A stretch of DNA of 64,000 nt, from assembly GCA_965246785.1 (NCBI GenBank), contig CBDFFM010000030.1, positions 11,549 to 75,548 of the forward strand, given 5' to 3'. Positions within the stretch are counted from its first letter, which is position 1. Each line of letters starts with the position of its first letter. This DNA comes from UBA1952 sp965246785. GTDB lineage: Bacteria; Bacteroidota; Bacteroidia; Chitinophagales; Chitinophagaceae. Made by a program: the position numbers and the translations under genes. A model generated the notes under the pieces. The model was not told the DNA's origin and searched no databases. It saw nothing but the letters and a program-made list of their open reading frames with translations. This document shows positions 53,196 to 61,103 of the stretch, piece after piece.

Positions 53196-53852
53196 ATGAC
53201 GCTTCACCGCGAAGGCTACCGTTACATCACTATCGCTACAGTGCTTTGGATAGTGCTGGGATGGCTCAGTTACCGCTTTCTGTACACGCTGCCATGGCTG
53301 ATGTATCCGCTCAACTTCATCTTTTTTCTGCTGTGGGCGTGGGTCATCTGGTTTTTCCGGCTTCCGGTGCGGCAGTTTGAGATTGGGGAGCAGAAAATCA
53401 TTGCGCCCGCCGATGGAAAAGTGGTGGTGATTGAAGAAACCTTCGAACCGGAGTATTTCAAAGATAAACGCCTTCAGGTTTCCATCTTCATGAGCCCGCT
53501 TAATGTACACATCAACCGCAGCCCGATTAGCGGCGAGGTCAAGTATATGAAATACCACCCCGGTAAGTATCTCGTAGCCTGGCATCCGAAGAGTAGCACC
53601 GACAATGAGCGCACTACGCTGGTGATTGAGAATGAGAAGGTGCCTGTCCTATTGAGACAAGTAGCAGGTGCGCTGGCACGCCGCATCTGCTGGTATGTGA
53701 AGGAAGGGCAGATGTTGAAACAGAACGACGAGTTCGGCTTTATCAGATTCGGCTCGCGCGTGGATATCTATCTGCCGTTGGGCACAGAGGTGGATGTTAA
53801 GATTGGACAGGCGGTGCAGGGCGGCATGACGGTAGTCGCGCATTTGACTTAG
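53196..53852 (+). CDS. psd: Phosphatidylserine decarboxylase (218 aa)
   Basis: Short psd type found in Bacteroidota and archaea. Two N-terminal membrane segments (ITIATVLWIVLGWLSYRFLY; LNFIFFLLWAWVIWFF), then IIAPADGKVVVIEE, FMSPLNVHINRSPISG with the active His, and the self-cleavage site FIRFGSRVD, where S187 becomes the pyruvoyl group. It makes phosphatidylethanolamine from phosphatidylserine in the inner membrane. It follows cdsA closely, probably as an operon. Confidence 0.92.
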   Translation: MTLHREGYRYITIATVLWIVLGWLSYRFLYTLPWLMYPLNFIFFLLWAWVIWFFRLPVRQFEIGEQKIIAPADGKVVVIEETFEPEYFKDKRLQVSIFMSPLNVHINRSPISGEVKYMKYHPGKYLVAWHPKSSTDNERTTLVIENEKVPVLLRQVAGALARRICWYVKEGQMLKQNDEFGFIRFGSRVDIYLPLGTEVDVKIGQAVQGGMTVVAHLT

Positions 53853-53893
53853 CTTCGCCTTTCAACCTCAAAAAATCAAAAACAATCCTTCCT

Positions 53894-54085
53894 ATGAAAA
53901 AACTCAGCCTCCTCGCCGCCGGTCTCCTGTTCGCCGCCGCTACCTTTGCAGCCCCCTGCGATAAGGACAAGACGGCAAAGGCTTGCTGCAAAGGCAAGGA
54001 CAAAACGGAATGCAAGAAAGAAGCAAAAGCCGACTGCAAGGAAAAGGCTTGCTGCAAGAAGAGCACGGCTACTGCTAAGAAGTAA
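53894..54085 (+). CDS. Small Cys/Lys-rich exported protein (63 aa)
   Basis: Signal peptide (KLSLLAAGLLFAAATFA, residues 1-19) then a 44-residue mature part with repeated KACCK units and single Cys (CDKDKTAKACCKGKDK; ECKKEAKADCKEKACCKK). The Cys and charge pattern suggests a metal-binding or disulfide-rich periplasmic peptide. No family recognised. It has its own strong terminator and lies 42 bases after psd. Confidence 0.7.
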   Translation: MKKLSLLAAGLLFAAATFAAPCDKDKTAKACCKGKDKTECKKEAKADCKEKACCKKSTATAKK

Positions 54086-54108
54086 GCGACTCTCTACCTT
54101 TTTTTAAA

Positions 54109-54136
54109 AGCTGGCTCCTGAAGGGGCCGGCTTTTT
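54109..54136. terminator. Bidirectional terminator between small protein and comB
   Basis: AGCTGGCTCC (54109-54118) pairs with GGGGCCGGCT (54123-54132), four-base loop, followed by TTTTT. The minus-strand side has an A/T-rich tail also, so it can serve comB, whose stop falls inside it. Confidence 0.75.
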
Positions 54137-54857
54137 AGTTTGCAGCCACCAAGTTTTTGCCTTGGAGGATAGGAACTACGGGATGTAAGTCCGGCGTTGT
54201 GCAGTATGCCAAGTCGTTTTCAAGGCCGAAAGCGGCGAGACGGTGATAATGGGAGCTATTGCGCAGATAGTCTAAGTAAGCGCCTCTCGTCTGGGCTTCC
54301 AGCGTACGAGCGGCGCGGGCGCTGTCGCAATTAATGGAGAAGTATTCTGCAATCCTGTTCACAACTGCTCCTGCGAAAAGCGTGTCTTCCAGATTAAAGC
54401 GGTCTTTCCATGCGGCACAGCCAAGCAGCACGGGCTTCCCCTGAGCAATCAGAAAATCACAGACCGCAGAGAGATTCAGGAACGAGCCGGTAATAATGTT
54501 TGCGGCACCGTTGACCATATGCAGTAGTCGTGTACCATTCGTTGTTGTCAGCACCAGCGTCTTGCCTTCTACAAAAGAACGCTGATATTCCAGCGGAGAA
54601 TTTCCGTGTTGCAGCCCCTCCGCGACTTTGCCATCGCGCTCACCTGCCGTGATGCTGTTTGGCGTAGCTGCTCCTATCTTAATGCATTCTTCAACTGCAG
54701 CGACTGGAATGATGCGTTGCGCCCCGTTATAGAGCGCCGCTGCAATGGTGGAAGTCGCCCGGAAGACATCTATAATTACCGTAACCGTCCCTTGAGGGTT
54801 ATACAGGTGCAGGAGCGCGGGAGAGAGGCAAACTTCAAGCTTGGGCAGTGCGGACAT
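54135..54857 (-). CDS. comB: 2-phosphosulfolactate phosphatase ComB (240 aa)
   Basis: ComB family: VTVIIDVFRATSTIAAAL (conserved Asp/Arg), NGAQRIIPV, AGERDGKVAEGLQHGNSP, VLTTTNGTRLL and GCAAWKDRFNLEDTLFAGA. It removes phosphate from 2-phosphosulfolactate, the second step of sulfolactate and coenzyme M synthesis. Bacteroidota do not make coenzyme M; a link to sulfonolipids or sulfolactate is possible but unproven. No ComA or ComC is nearby. Confidence 0.88.
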   Translation of the reverse strand: MSALPKLEVCLSPALLHLYNPQGTVTVIIDVFRATSTIAAALYNGAQRIIPVAAVEECIKIGAATPNSITAGERDGKVAEGLQHGNSPLEYQRSFVEGKTLVLTTTNGTRLLHMVNGAANIITGSFLNLSAVCDFLIAQGKPVLLGCAAWKDRFNLEDTLFAGAVVNRIAEYFSINCDSARAARTLEAQTRGAYLDYLRNSSHYHRLAAFGLENDLAYCTTPDLHPVVPILQGKNLVAAN

Positions 54858-54917
54858 CGTTCCTTTAGTATTGGCGGCAAGATAGAGCCGGCGCGCTTAA
54901 TGCCTTCGTTAAACAAA

Positions 54918-54947
54918 AAAGCGCCGCAGATTGTTCTGCGGCGCTTT
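54918..54947 (-). terminator. Terminator of the gldKLMN operon
   Basis: AAAGCGCCGCAG (54918-54929) and CTGCGGCGCTTT (54936-54947) are perfect complements around ATTGTT, with a T run on the minus strand after it. It begins about 20 bases after the gldN stop. Confidence 0.85.
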
Positions 54948-54967
54948 TCTATAAAAAGTGGAGTGGA

Positions 54968-55882
54968 TTAATACACCCACATGTCATGCTCCTTGTCAAA
55001 CACCTGCTCGGTCATGCGCTGGCTTTCGTAGAGCGCTTCCATCTTGCTCATACCGGCCTGGCCAAACGACTCATTAGTGCCGTTGCTTACCTGGATAATG
55101 CGACCACTCCAGTAGCGCCCTTCCAGATAGTCGTCCCAAGTCATGCGCTGAACGTCGTTTTCAGGATTGAACACTTCGTACTGTGCGAATACCGGGCGAG
55201 ATTCGGGGTAGTATATCCACAGCAAAGGTGTAGAAGCACGTGTTGTACCGTCTTCGTTTTTTTTGTCCACCATAGGCGCGATGCCAATAATGCGCACAAC
55301 CATACGGCCCAGATTGCGGTCAAACATCCAGTCTTCCTTCAGGCGGTAAAGCGTAACGATATCAGGATTGAAATCGCGGTTCTGGATTTGAATGGTTTCC
55401 TTTTCCGTAACCGGGTCTATTGAGTGAATAGTGTCCGGCTTGCCTACGAGTCGCTCAATGATTTGCTCTTTAGTGAGCGCGGTAGTGAAGCGGTCGTCAA
55501 ATGTGGAGTAAGCCTTGATTTTACCCTTCTTTACTGCGTCCAGCAGGATTTCAATGAAATAACCGCCGCCGGTTTGGTCGTCGCCGGGATAGCGGAAGGC
55601 CATGTTCTGTTTTTCGCGGGTATCAATCTCACGCCACACACGCTTCTTCCATAGAATGTCTGCCTCACGCAAGGGCTGCCAGTTAAGCGTACGCATAGAG
55701 TGCGGCGTACGGTCATAAGCGCCATCGCGTACGAGCGACGGCTGCCAGGCAGCACTTGTAGGTTCGTTATTAGCTCCATTGCCGGTTTGCGCGGCGTCGG
55801 TTACGTTTTGCGCCCGTGCGGCTATGCTGCACGCGAGGAGTCCCGCAAGGGCGGCAAGCTGATATGATTGGCGGATGTTCAT
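54968..55882 (-). CDS. gldN: T9SS/gliding protein GldN (304 aa)
   Basis: Signal peptide (LAGLLACSIAARAQ). The core matches GldN: TLNWQPLREADILWKKRVWR, then KAYSTFDDRFTTALTKEQI, and IAPMVDKKNEDGTT. GldN (PorN) is periplasmic and forms, with GldK, rings of the type IX secretion and gliding machine under the outer membrane. It is the last gene of the operon, 33 bases after gldM, and is followed by a strong terminator. Confidence 0.93.
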   Translation of the reverse strand: MNIRQSYQLAALAGLLACSIAARAQNVTDAAQTGNGANNEPTSAAWQPSLVRDGAYDRTPHSMRTLNWQPLREADILWKKRVWREIDTREKQNMAFRYPGDDQTGGGYFIEILLDAVKKGKIKAYSTFDDRFTTALTKEQIIERLVGKPDTIHSIDPVTEKETIQIQNRDFNPDIVTLYRLKEDWMFDRNLGRMVVRIIGIAPMVDKKNEDGTTRASTPLLWIYYPESRPVFAQYEVFNPENDVQRMTWDDYLEGRYWSGRIIQVSNGTNESFGQAGMSKMEALYESQRMTEQVFDKEHDMWVY

Positions 55883-55915
55883 GTTGGCGAGAATAATGGC
55901 TGGTCGCTTAAAATG

Positions 55916-57463
55916 TTAGTTCAGGAGAAAATTGATACTGTTAAGGGAGCGAGTTGTTCCGTCAGGCCCCTTAGCGCGGATATTGTCTAAATAAACACGG
56001 TCTCCCGGGGCTGCTTTTTGCAGATAGGCCTTGGCTTCATTCTGGAAGTAAGCATCGTTCATGTGGAACGGACCTTGATAATCCTGACGCTTTTTCTGGA
56101 AGGAGAAGTCATAGCCTACAATGGAAAACTTTGTATCAAAGTCAAAGTTTTCCAGCGTTGCTGCCACGCCGAGTTGCGCACGGAAGATGTTGGCTGGCAT
56201 ACCGCCGCCAATCTTTCCGCCCACCTTTGCAACCGGGTCAGGAATGCGCTTCACGCGGATGGTCATACCGCCAACCTGTGCGTTGCCCTTCTGGGTTTTT
56301 GCTATAATTTGTGCATTCACTGTACCTGCAGTCATTACAGTTACTTCATACTTTCCCTTACCGGTAGGCGTCAGCGTAGCACCAGGAATATTCAGGCTCA
56401 CATCTTCCAATGAATAACCGGCAGCAGTAACAGTAATCGGATTAGGAACGCCAATGTAAAACACGTTCATTTTATCCAACTGCATGGATGCACCCGCCGT
56501 GCCCACCATATACTGGAATTTAAAGGGCTGCGTGAATGGGCGGTCGCCAAGGTTGAGGCTCAGCGTACCATTCACCGTTTGCATGCCGATGCCGGATGCA
56601 GTGCCTGTCCAGTCGCCAACACCGTCCTGTACTTTTACAGAGCCGGAAGAGACAGAGATTCGCGGACTAACAGACTTGTTGTAAGCAGCCACCATGATGT
56701 TGGCCTTTACTTCCTGGCCTTGCAGCGCATAAGTAGTTTGCGGGATGGCAAGCGCGGTAATAGCGTCAAACTTGATAGGCTTTGCCTCGGCCTCGCGGAA
56801 CAGAATGTCAACGGCAGAAGCTTCCGAGCTGCGCACGTCATTCTGCATTTTAGACATCAGGGCAAGGATACCAAGCGTAGGCACGTGGTAAAAATTACCT
56901 GTAGCCCAGTCGCCGGCAGGGTTGTCCTCACTCTTTTCCGGAGCAACAATCTGCACCGCCATATTCTTCTCCAGTTCTGTCTTGTCTTCCGGCTTTGCAA
57001 TTTTAGAAAGCACGAACTGGCGGAATTGGCTCAGGCGATTTTTAATTTCCTCGCCGCCCTTATTCTCAACTAGCAGGTGTGTAGAGGCATCAATGTTCTC
57101 CTCATTCTTAATCTCACCCGCCATTTTGCCAGACTTATTATAACCACCGGATTGCTCAACGACCTTCTTTTTCCAGTCTTCAAGGTAAGCAAACACCTTG
57201 GCAGCCTCTGTGTGGACTTCCTTTGCGGCATCATTATATGGCTTCACGCGCTCGCGGTGCCCTTCCATATCCTCATTGCCCTGGAATGCAAGGAGCGTTT
57301 CGTTGTTCTTCGCATCAATGGCTTCGTTAGACTTTGTAATACCGGCGTTCAGAATCTTAAACGCATGCAGGATTTCACTCGAAATATTAAGGGCCAGCAT
57401 GGCGGTAAGCACCAGATACATGAGGTTAATCATGATCTGCCGTGGCTCTTTAGGTATGGACAT
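55916..57463 (-). CDS. gldM: T9SS/gliding motor protein GldM (515 aa)
   Basis: The N-terminal transmembrane helix MINLMYLVLTAMLALNISSE (residues about 10-32) anchors it in the inner membrane; the rest is periplasmic with beta domains (NPITVTAAGYSLEDVSLNIP; IRVKRIPDPVAKVGGKIGGG). GldM (PorM) with GldL makes the proton-driven motor that powers T9SS secretion and gliding, and its periplasmic stalk reaches GldK/N. Length is normal. It lies 72 bases after gldL. Confidence 0.95.
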   Translation of the reverse strand: MSIPKEPRQIMINLMYLVLTAMLALNISSEILHAFKILNAGITKSNEAIDAKNNETLLAFQGNEDMEGHRERVKPYNDAAKEVHTEAAKVFAYLEDWKKKVVEQSGGYNKSGKMAGEIKNEENIDASTHLLVENKGGEEIKNRLSQFRQFVLSKIAKPEDKTELEKNMAVQIVAPEKSEDNPAGDWATGNFYHVPTLGILALMSKMQNDVRSSEASAVDILFREAEAKPIKFDAITALAIPQTTYALQGQEVKANIMVAAYNKSVSPRISVSSGSVKVQDGVGDWTGTASGIGMQTVNGTLSLNLGDRPFTQPFKFQYMVGTAGASMQLDKMNVFYIGVPNPITVTAAGYSLEDVSLNIPGATLTPTGKGKYEVTVMTAGTVNAQIIAKTQKGNAQVGGMTIRVKRIPDPVAKVGGKIGGGMPANIFRAQLGVAATLENFDFDTKFSIVGYDFSFQKKRQDYQGPFHMNDAYFQNEAKAYLQKAAPGDRVYLDNIRAKGPDGTTRSLNSINFLLN

Positions 57464-57535
57464 TCTTTTACTTTTTCAGGTAATGGGGAAGGGAATTAAT
57501 CACGACACAATGCTTACGCACAAATGACCTGCGGC

Positions 57536-58378
57536 TTAGCGCCCCTGCATGGCGGCTAACATGTTGCCATACACATTATTCAGGTTGGTCAGATTGCGGG
57601 CCAAAGCACCGATCTGCTCACGGGCAGCCTTAGCATCTTCAGCGGAGGCTGCCATAGAGTCGGAAGCGTTAAGCAGGGTGCTATAGAACTTATTCATGGC
57701 CTTCAGGTGGTTGTTGGCATCCTGAAGCTCCACCTCATAAATCTGATTCAGCGAACCGAGGTTTTGCGTAAGCACGGTTACCTGCTGATGGAACTTAGCG
57801 GCATCCGCTGAAGCATTGTTGAAAACGCCCATCGTCTCCGTAGCACCTTGAAAAGTTGTCTTCATCTGACCAAGCGCTGTAGCAGTCTCACGTGCTGCCG
57901 TAGTGTAAGCACCGGTTGCAGCGGTGACATCGGTGATGTCTTTCATCTGCTCTACGGTCTGGCCGAAGCGCGAGAAATTCTCATTCAGGCGGCGCAGATT
58001 GGCAGGGTTGATTTGTGCCTCTTCCAGCATCTTATCTAATGATGCCGTAGCACTGCTATTACCGCCGGCACCTGCACCGATAGCGGCAGCAGGCACCTGA
58101 AACTTCACTCCCTTGCGGTAAGCTTCCACGTGCGGATTTTCGTCCAGGTTTGGGTAGTAGCGCTCCCAGTAGTAATCCTTATGCGGGGGCAGAATGCCGA
58201 GGAGGGTAAAGATGAAGGCTTCGGTAATCATGCCGATGGGCAGCATGAAGTTGGCGATGGGCCAGTGTTGAATTTTCGCAAGCGCACCAATCAGTACGAT
58301 AGCAGCGCCGAGGCCGATGACAAAATTCTTTAGGTACTTACCGGACTTGGTTTCAAAAAACAGTGCGATTGAGTTCAT
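57536..58378 (-). CDS. gldL: T9SS/gliding motor protein GldL (280 aa)
   Basis: Two N-terminal membrane helices (FVIGLGAAIVLIGALAKIQH and IANFMLPIGMITEAFIFTLL), then a cytoplasmic helical and coiled-coil part (KMLEEAQINPANLRRLNENF; QIGALARNLTNLNNVYGNML). GldL (PorL) is the pentameric stator-like partner of GldM; the acidic residue in the helices is thought to carry protons. 94 bases separate it from gldK. Confidence 0.95.
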   Translation of the reverse strand: MNSIALFFETKSGKYLKNFVIGLGAAIVLIGALAKIQHWPIANFMLPIGMITEAFIFTLLGILPPHKDYYWERYYPNLDENPHVEAYRKGVKFQVPAAAIGAGAGGNSSATASLDKMLEEAQINPANLRRLNENFSRFGQTVEQMKDITDVTAATGAYTTAARETATALGQMKTTFQGATETMGVFNNASADAAKFHQQVTVLTQNLGSLNQIYEVELQDANNHLKAMNKFYSTLLNASDSMAASAEDAKAAREQIGALARNLTNLNNVYGNMLAAMQGR

Positions 58379-58472
58379 TGTCTGTAATTAAGGGAAAGAG
58401 ATAAGGGCAATGGGGTTAGAAACGGAGCTTGGTTGGGCAATATTTCGTTAAGTCACAGACGTTATCAAGCGA

Positions 58473-59753
58473 TTAACGGTTGGCAGCACGGCCCCGGATT
58501 GGACGGTTGGTAACGGCTTGCGAAACTTCAGGATATACGCAGCGGAAGCCGATGTACGCCTTCGCTGTGTCGGCATATTCATAATCGCGGGTACCGTTTT
58601 GCAGGTAATAAGCCACATCTCTCCATGATCCGCCACGTACTACCTTACGGCGCATCCATTGCGGGTCATTGTCGCGGATGCGATAGCGCACATCCGGATT
58701 CACATCGGCAACCGTGTTGTATGCCTGACCAAAGTAAGAAGAGCCAGTCCACTCGCTTACATTGCCAGCCATATTGTACAAGCCGTAGTCGTTCGGGAAG
58801 TAAGCGTTTACAGGTGTGGTGTACAGGCCGCCATCCGCTGCATAATTGCCGCGTTGTGGTTTAAAGTTGGCCAGATAGCAACCCTTCTTATTCACGATAT
58901 ACGGCCCTCCCCATGGATAAGGGGACTCGTTACGGCCGCCACGTGCTGCCCACTCCCACTCCTGCTCGGTAGGCAGGCGGAACTGGCTTTCAAAATACTG
59001 ACGGTTCTTCTCCCGCTCGGAGCGCCACAGCTTCGTGCGCCAATCGCAAAAAGCATTAGCCATAAACCAGTTTACACCAACAACCGGATAATTGTCAAAG
59101 GCATTAAACCAGTTGTACTGACGCGCAATCGGCTCATTGTAAGAATAGGAGAACTGACGCATCCAGACGTTCGTATCCGGATAGATGGCCACATCGCGGT
59201 TCACAAGGAAGTTAGTACGAGGCTGCGTCGGGTTTCTGGCAGACTCTTCATAGTCAAAGTAAGACAGGTGATAAACGAGCTTGCTGTTGTCAAACTCCTT
59301 CCTGCCCCAACCGCTTTGGTCGGCGGGTATGTAGAGGGTGCTAAGCTGGTCTTGCACGTCCGCATTACGGTAGTTTGGCTTCTTGCGCCAGTCAAGAATC
59401 TGGGTGCCGTCCGGATTGTCCCGAAAATCGCCGAGGATGGTATGAGCGATAGAGTCGCGCACCCACTCACTAAACTGGCGGTACTCCTGGTTGGAGATTT
59501 CGGTGGCATCCATGTAGAAGCCCGAGACCTGCGCCGTACGGATAAGGGTTTCGTTCTTGCCGGTGATATCCTCATCGGAAGTGCCCATTTTAAGGACGCC
59601 GGATGGCACAAAGGCCATCCCTACCGGGGCCGGACTTCTGTAAGCCATCGTGTTAGGCGCGCCTACAAGCTGCCCTTGGTTTCCTGATGGACCGCAGCCG
59701 GATGCAAGTGCGAGCAGCGCAACGGCTGAGATGGACAGGGAAAGTTGTTTCAT
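58473..59753 (-). CDS. gldK: T9SS/gliding lipoprotein GldK (426 aa)
   Basis: Lipoprotein signal (VALLALASGCGPSG, lipid Cys near residue 19) and a formylglycine-generating-enzyme-like fold (FYMDATEISNQEYRQF; FRLPTEQEWEWAARGG; NMAGNVSEWTGSSYF; VVRGGSWRD). In GldK this fold is structural, not enzymatic. It is anchored to the outer membrane and forms rings with GldN in the T9SS. ATG 59753 gives the lipoprotein start; a longer frame to 59786 adds 11 unlikely residues. First gene of the operon. Confidence 0.93.
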   Translation of the reverse strand: MKQLSLSISAVALLALASGCGPSGNQGQLVGAPNTMAYRSPAPVGMAFVPSGVLKMGTSDEDITGKNETLIRTAQVSGFYMDATEISNQEYRQFSEWVRDSIAHTILGDFRDNPDGTQILDWRKKPNYRNADVQDQLSTLYIPADQSGWGRKEFDNSKLVYHLSYFDYEESARNPTQPRTNFLVNRDVAIYPDTNVWMRQFSYSYNEPIARQYNWFNAFDNYPVVGVNWFMANAFCDWRTKLWRSEREKNRQYFESQFRLPTEQEWEWAARGGRNESPYPWGGPYIVNKKGCYLANFKPQRGNYAADGGLYTTPVNAYFPNDYGLYNMAGNVSEWTGSSYFGQAYNTVADVNPDVRYRIRDNDPQWMRRKVVRGGSWRDVAYYLQNGTRDYEYADTAKAYIGFRCVYPEVSQAVTNRPIRGRAANR

Positions 59754-60353
59754 ACTACCGATTGTGGTGTTTATGCGAAGTGGCAAATAAAAAGGTTTTT
59801 CAGCTAAGCGTCATAAAGAGGCGCTAAAACGAGCACACAATATTTGGCGTTTTTTCTGAAAAAGCAAAGGCGGTGTGAAAAAAAACTCGTGAAAGCCCTG
59901 CTAATGGCGCTTTTTCGCTGTCTGTAAGTGGGTGTAAAAGCGGCTTGCTGAGGAAGTGGGAGCGCATCTGCTGGTGTGGAGACCGACGGCAGTCGTGCCT
60001 TGCCGGTGCAAACAAAAATAAGGGAATCGCCGTCACTTTTTTTGCCTGCGGTTAAAGGGATATTTTCTGCGGCGATTCCTGCGGCTGAAAGGTGCGCGCC
60101 CAATCGGATTTTTATGCGGCATTATGGGATGTCGCGCAGCCGCCTCAAACCCGCGGCAGGCAAGGCCCTTGGGCTTTACAGCGCTCAACGCGTAAGCCTT
60201 TTGCAATCTTCGATTAATCATGAAAAACCTGCAAAAAAATTTTGGCCTCTGTCCAAACATTTCACAAGCGCGGCCCGTCTATTTCCTGTGTATGCTCGCC
60301 ATTCCGGGCGGCTGCCGGCGTCCGGCGGGCACTGCTTCGCGGCAGCAATAATG
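59754..60353. other. 600-base gap upstream of gldK, no gene seen
   Basis: The part next to gldK (59754-59880) is AT-rich with a weak minus-strand -7-like box (TTTATTTG, near 59788), the probable operon promoter. The remainder is GC-rich. Short open frames on both strands have unlikely composition, and no RNA, repeat array or transposase is recognised. Confidence 0.5.
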
Positions 60354-61008
60354 CTATTGCGCAGCGCCTGGCCGCAGCTTCTTCCACCGCGGCCCGCGCA
60401 GCGTTCTGCGAAAGAGAAAAAAACCGCCGGCAAGGATGCCTCCCCAGCCCAAAACGAGCACAACTGTAGCCAGCGCCTCGCTTCCGCCCCACCCGATGCT
60501 GCACGCCTGTCCGGCAATTAAAACGCCTGCGACAATGGCGCAGCCGACGATGAGGATGCAGATAATGATTTTTGCGGCCGTGTCGTACAGTTGATAGTCG
60601 GCGCGAAGGCCGCTCAGCCGGTCAATGACGGCGGCATGGTCGGTCTCCGCGTGCTTAATGCGGTAAGCCGCCGTAGCCTGCTCGCCGGGCTACGAAGCCG
60701 GGCGATGCGGGCCGGAGCGTGATTGCGGTATTGCCCACTGCAAAGAGCAGCGTAGCCAGCACCAGCGCTACATCGCAACGCTTGCGCCGCCAATAGTTGC
60801 CCGCCACGCCTTTTGCGGGATACGCCATTGCGGCGCTGATGGTGAGCGCGATGAATGCAGCCACGAGCCACGACGCGCCAATGGCTTTATCATCAAAAAG
60901 AAAAACGGCCAGCAGGATGCCCGCTGCATTGAGCAGCAGGTGGCAGCTGATAATGATGGTACGCGCGCCGGCTCTGTGAACGGATGCCCAATTGGATAGC
61001 TGCTTCAT
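60354..61008 (-). CDS. Hypothetical membrane protein, one frameshift (about 218 aa)
   Basis: ATG 61008 (MKQLSNWASVHRAGARTIII) opens three membrane helices (IIISCHLLLNAAGILLAVFL; WLVAAFIALTISAAMAYPAK; VALVLATLLFAVGNTAITLR), then stops early. Near 60690 (GTAGCCCGGCGAG) a one-base change lets it go on as EQATAAYRIKHAETDHAAVI, then DTAAKIIICILIVGCAIVAG and ATVVLVLGWGGILAGGFFLF, ending at TAG 60354-60356. The full protein would have five helices around a charged middle segment. Sequencing error or a recent lesion. No family recognised. Confidence 0.6.
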
Positions 61009-61057
61009 GATGCTCCTTTTTTGGAATGATGAAGCTATTCATTCTTATTTCAAAAAT

Positions 61058-61085
61058 AAAAGCCCCGCATCGCTGCGGGGCTTTT
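61058..61085 (-). terminator. Terminator after atpA
   Basis: AAAAGCCCCGCA (61058-61069) pairs perfectly with TGCGGGGCTTTT (61074-61085), loop TCGC. It starts 19 bases after the atpA stop and separates atpA from the membrane-protein gene. Two TTTTGCA heptamers run through its right edge. Confidence 0.88.
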
Positions 61086-61103
61086 GCATTTTGCATTTTG
61101 AAT

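Noticed and set aside
59804..60103. 99-codon frame upstream of gldK
   Set aside because: Composition is unlike a protein, it crosses the likely promoter of gldK, and no homology is apparent.
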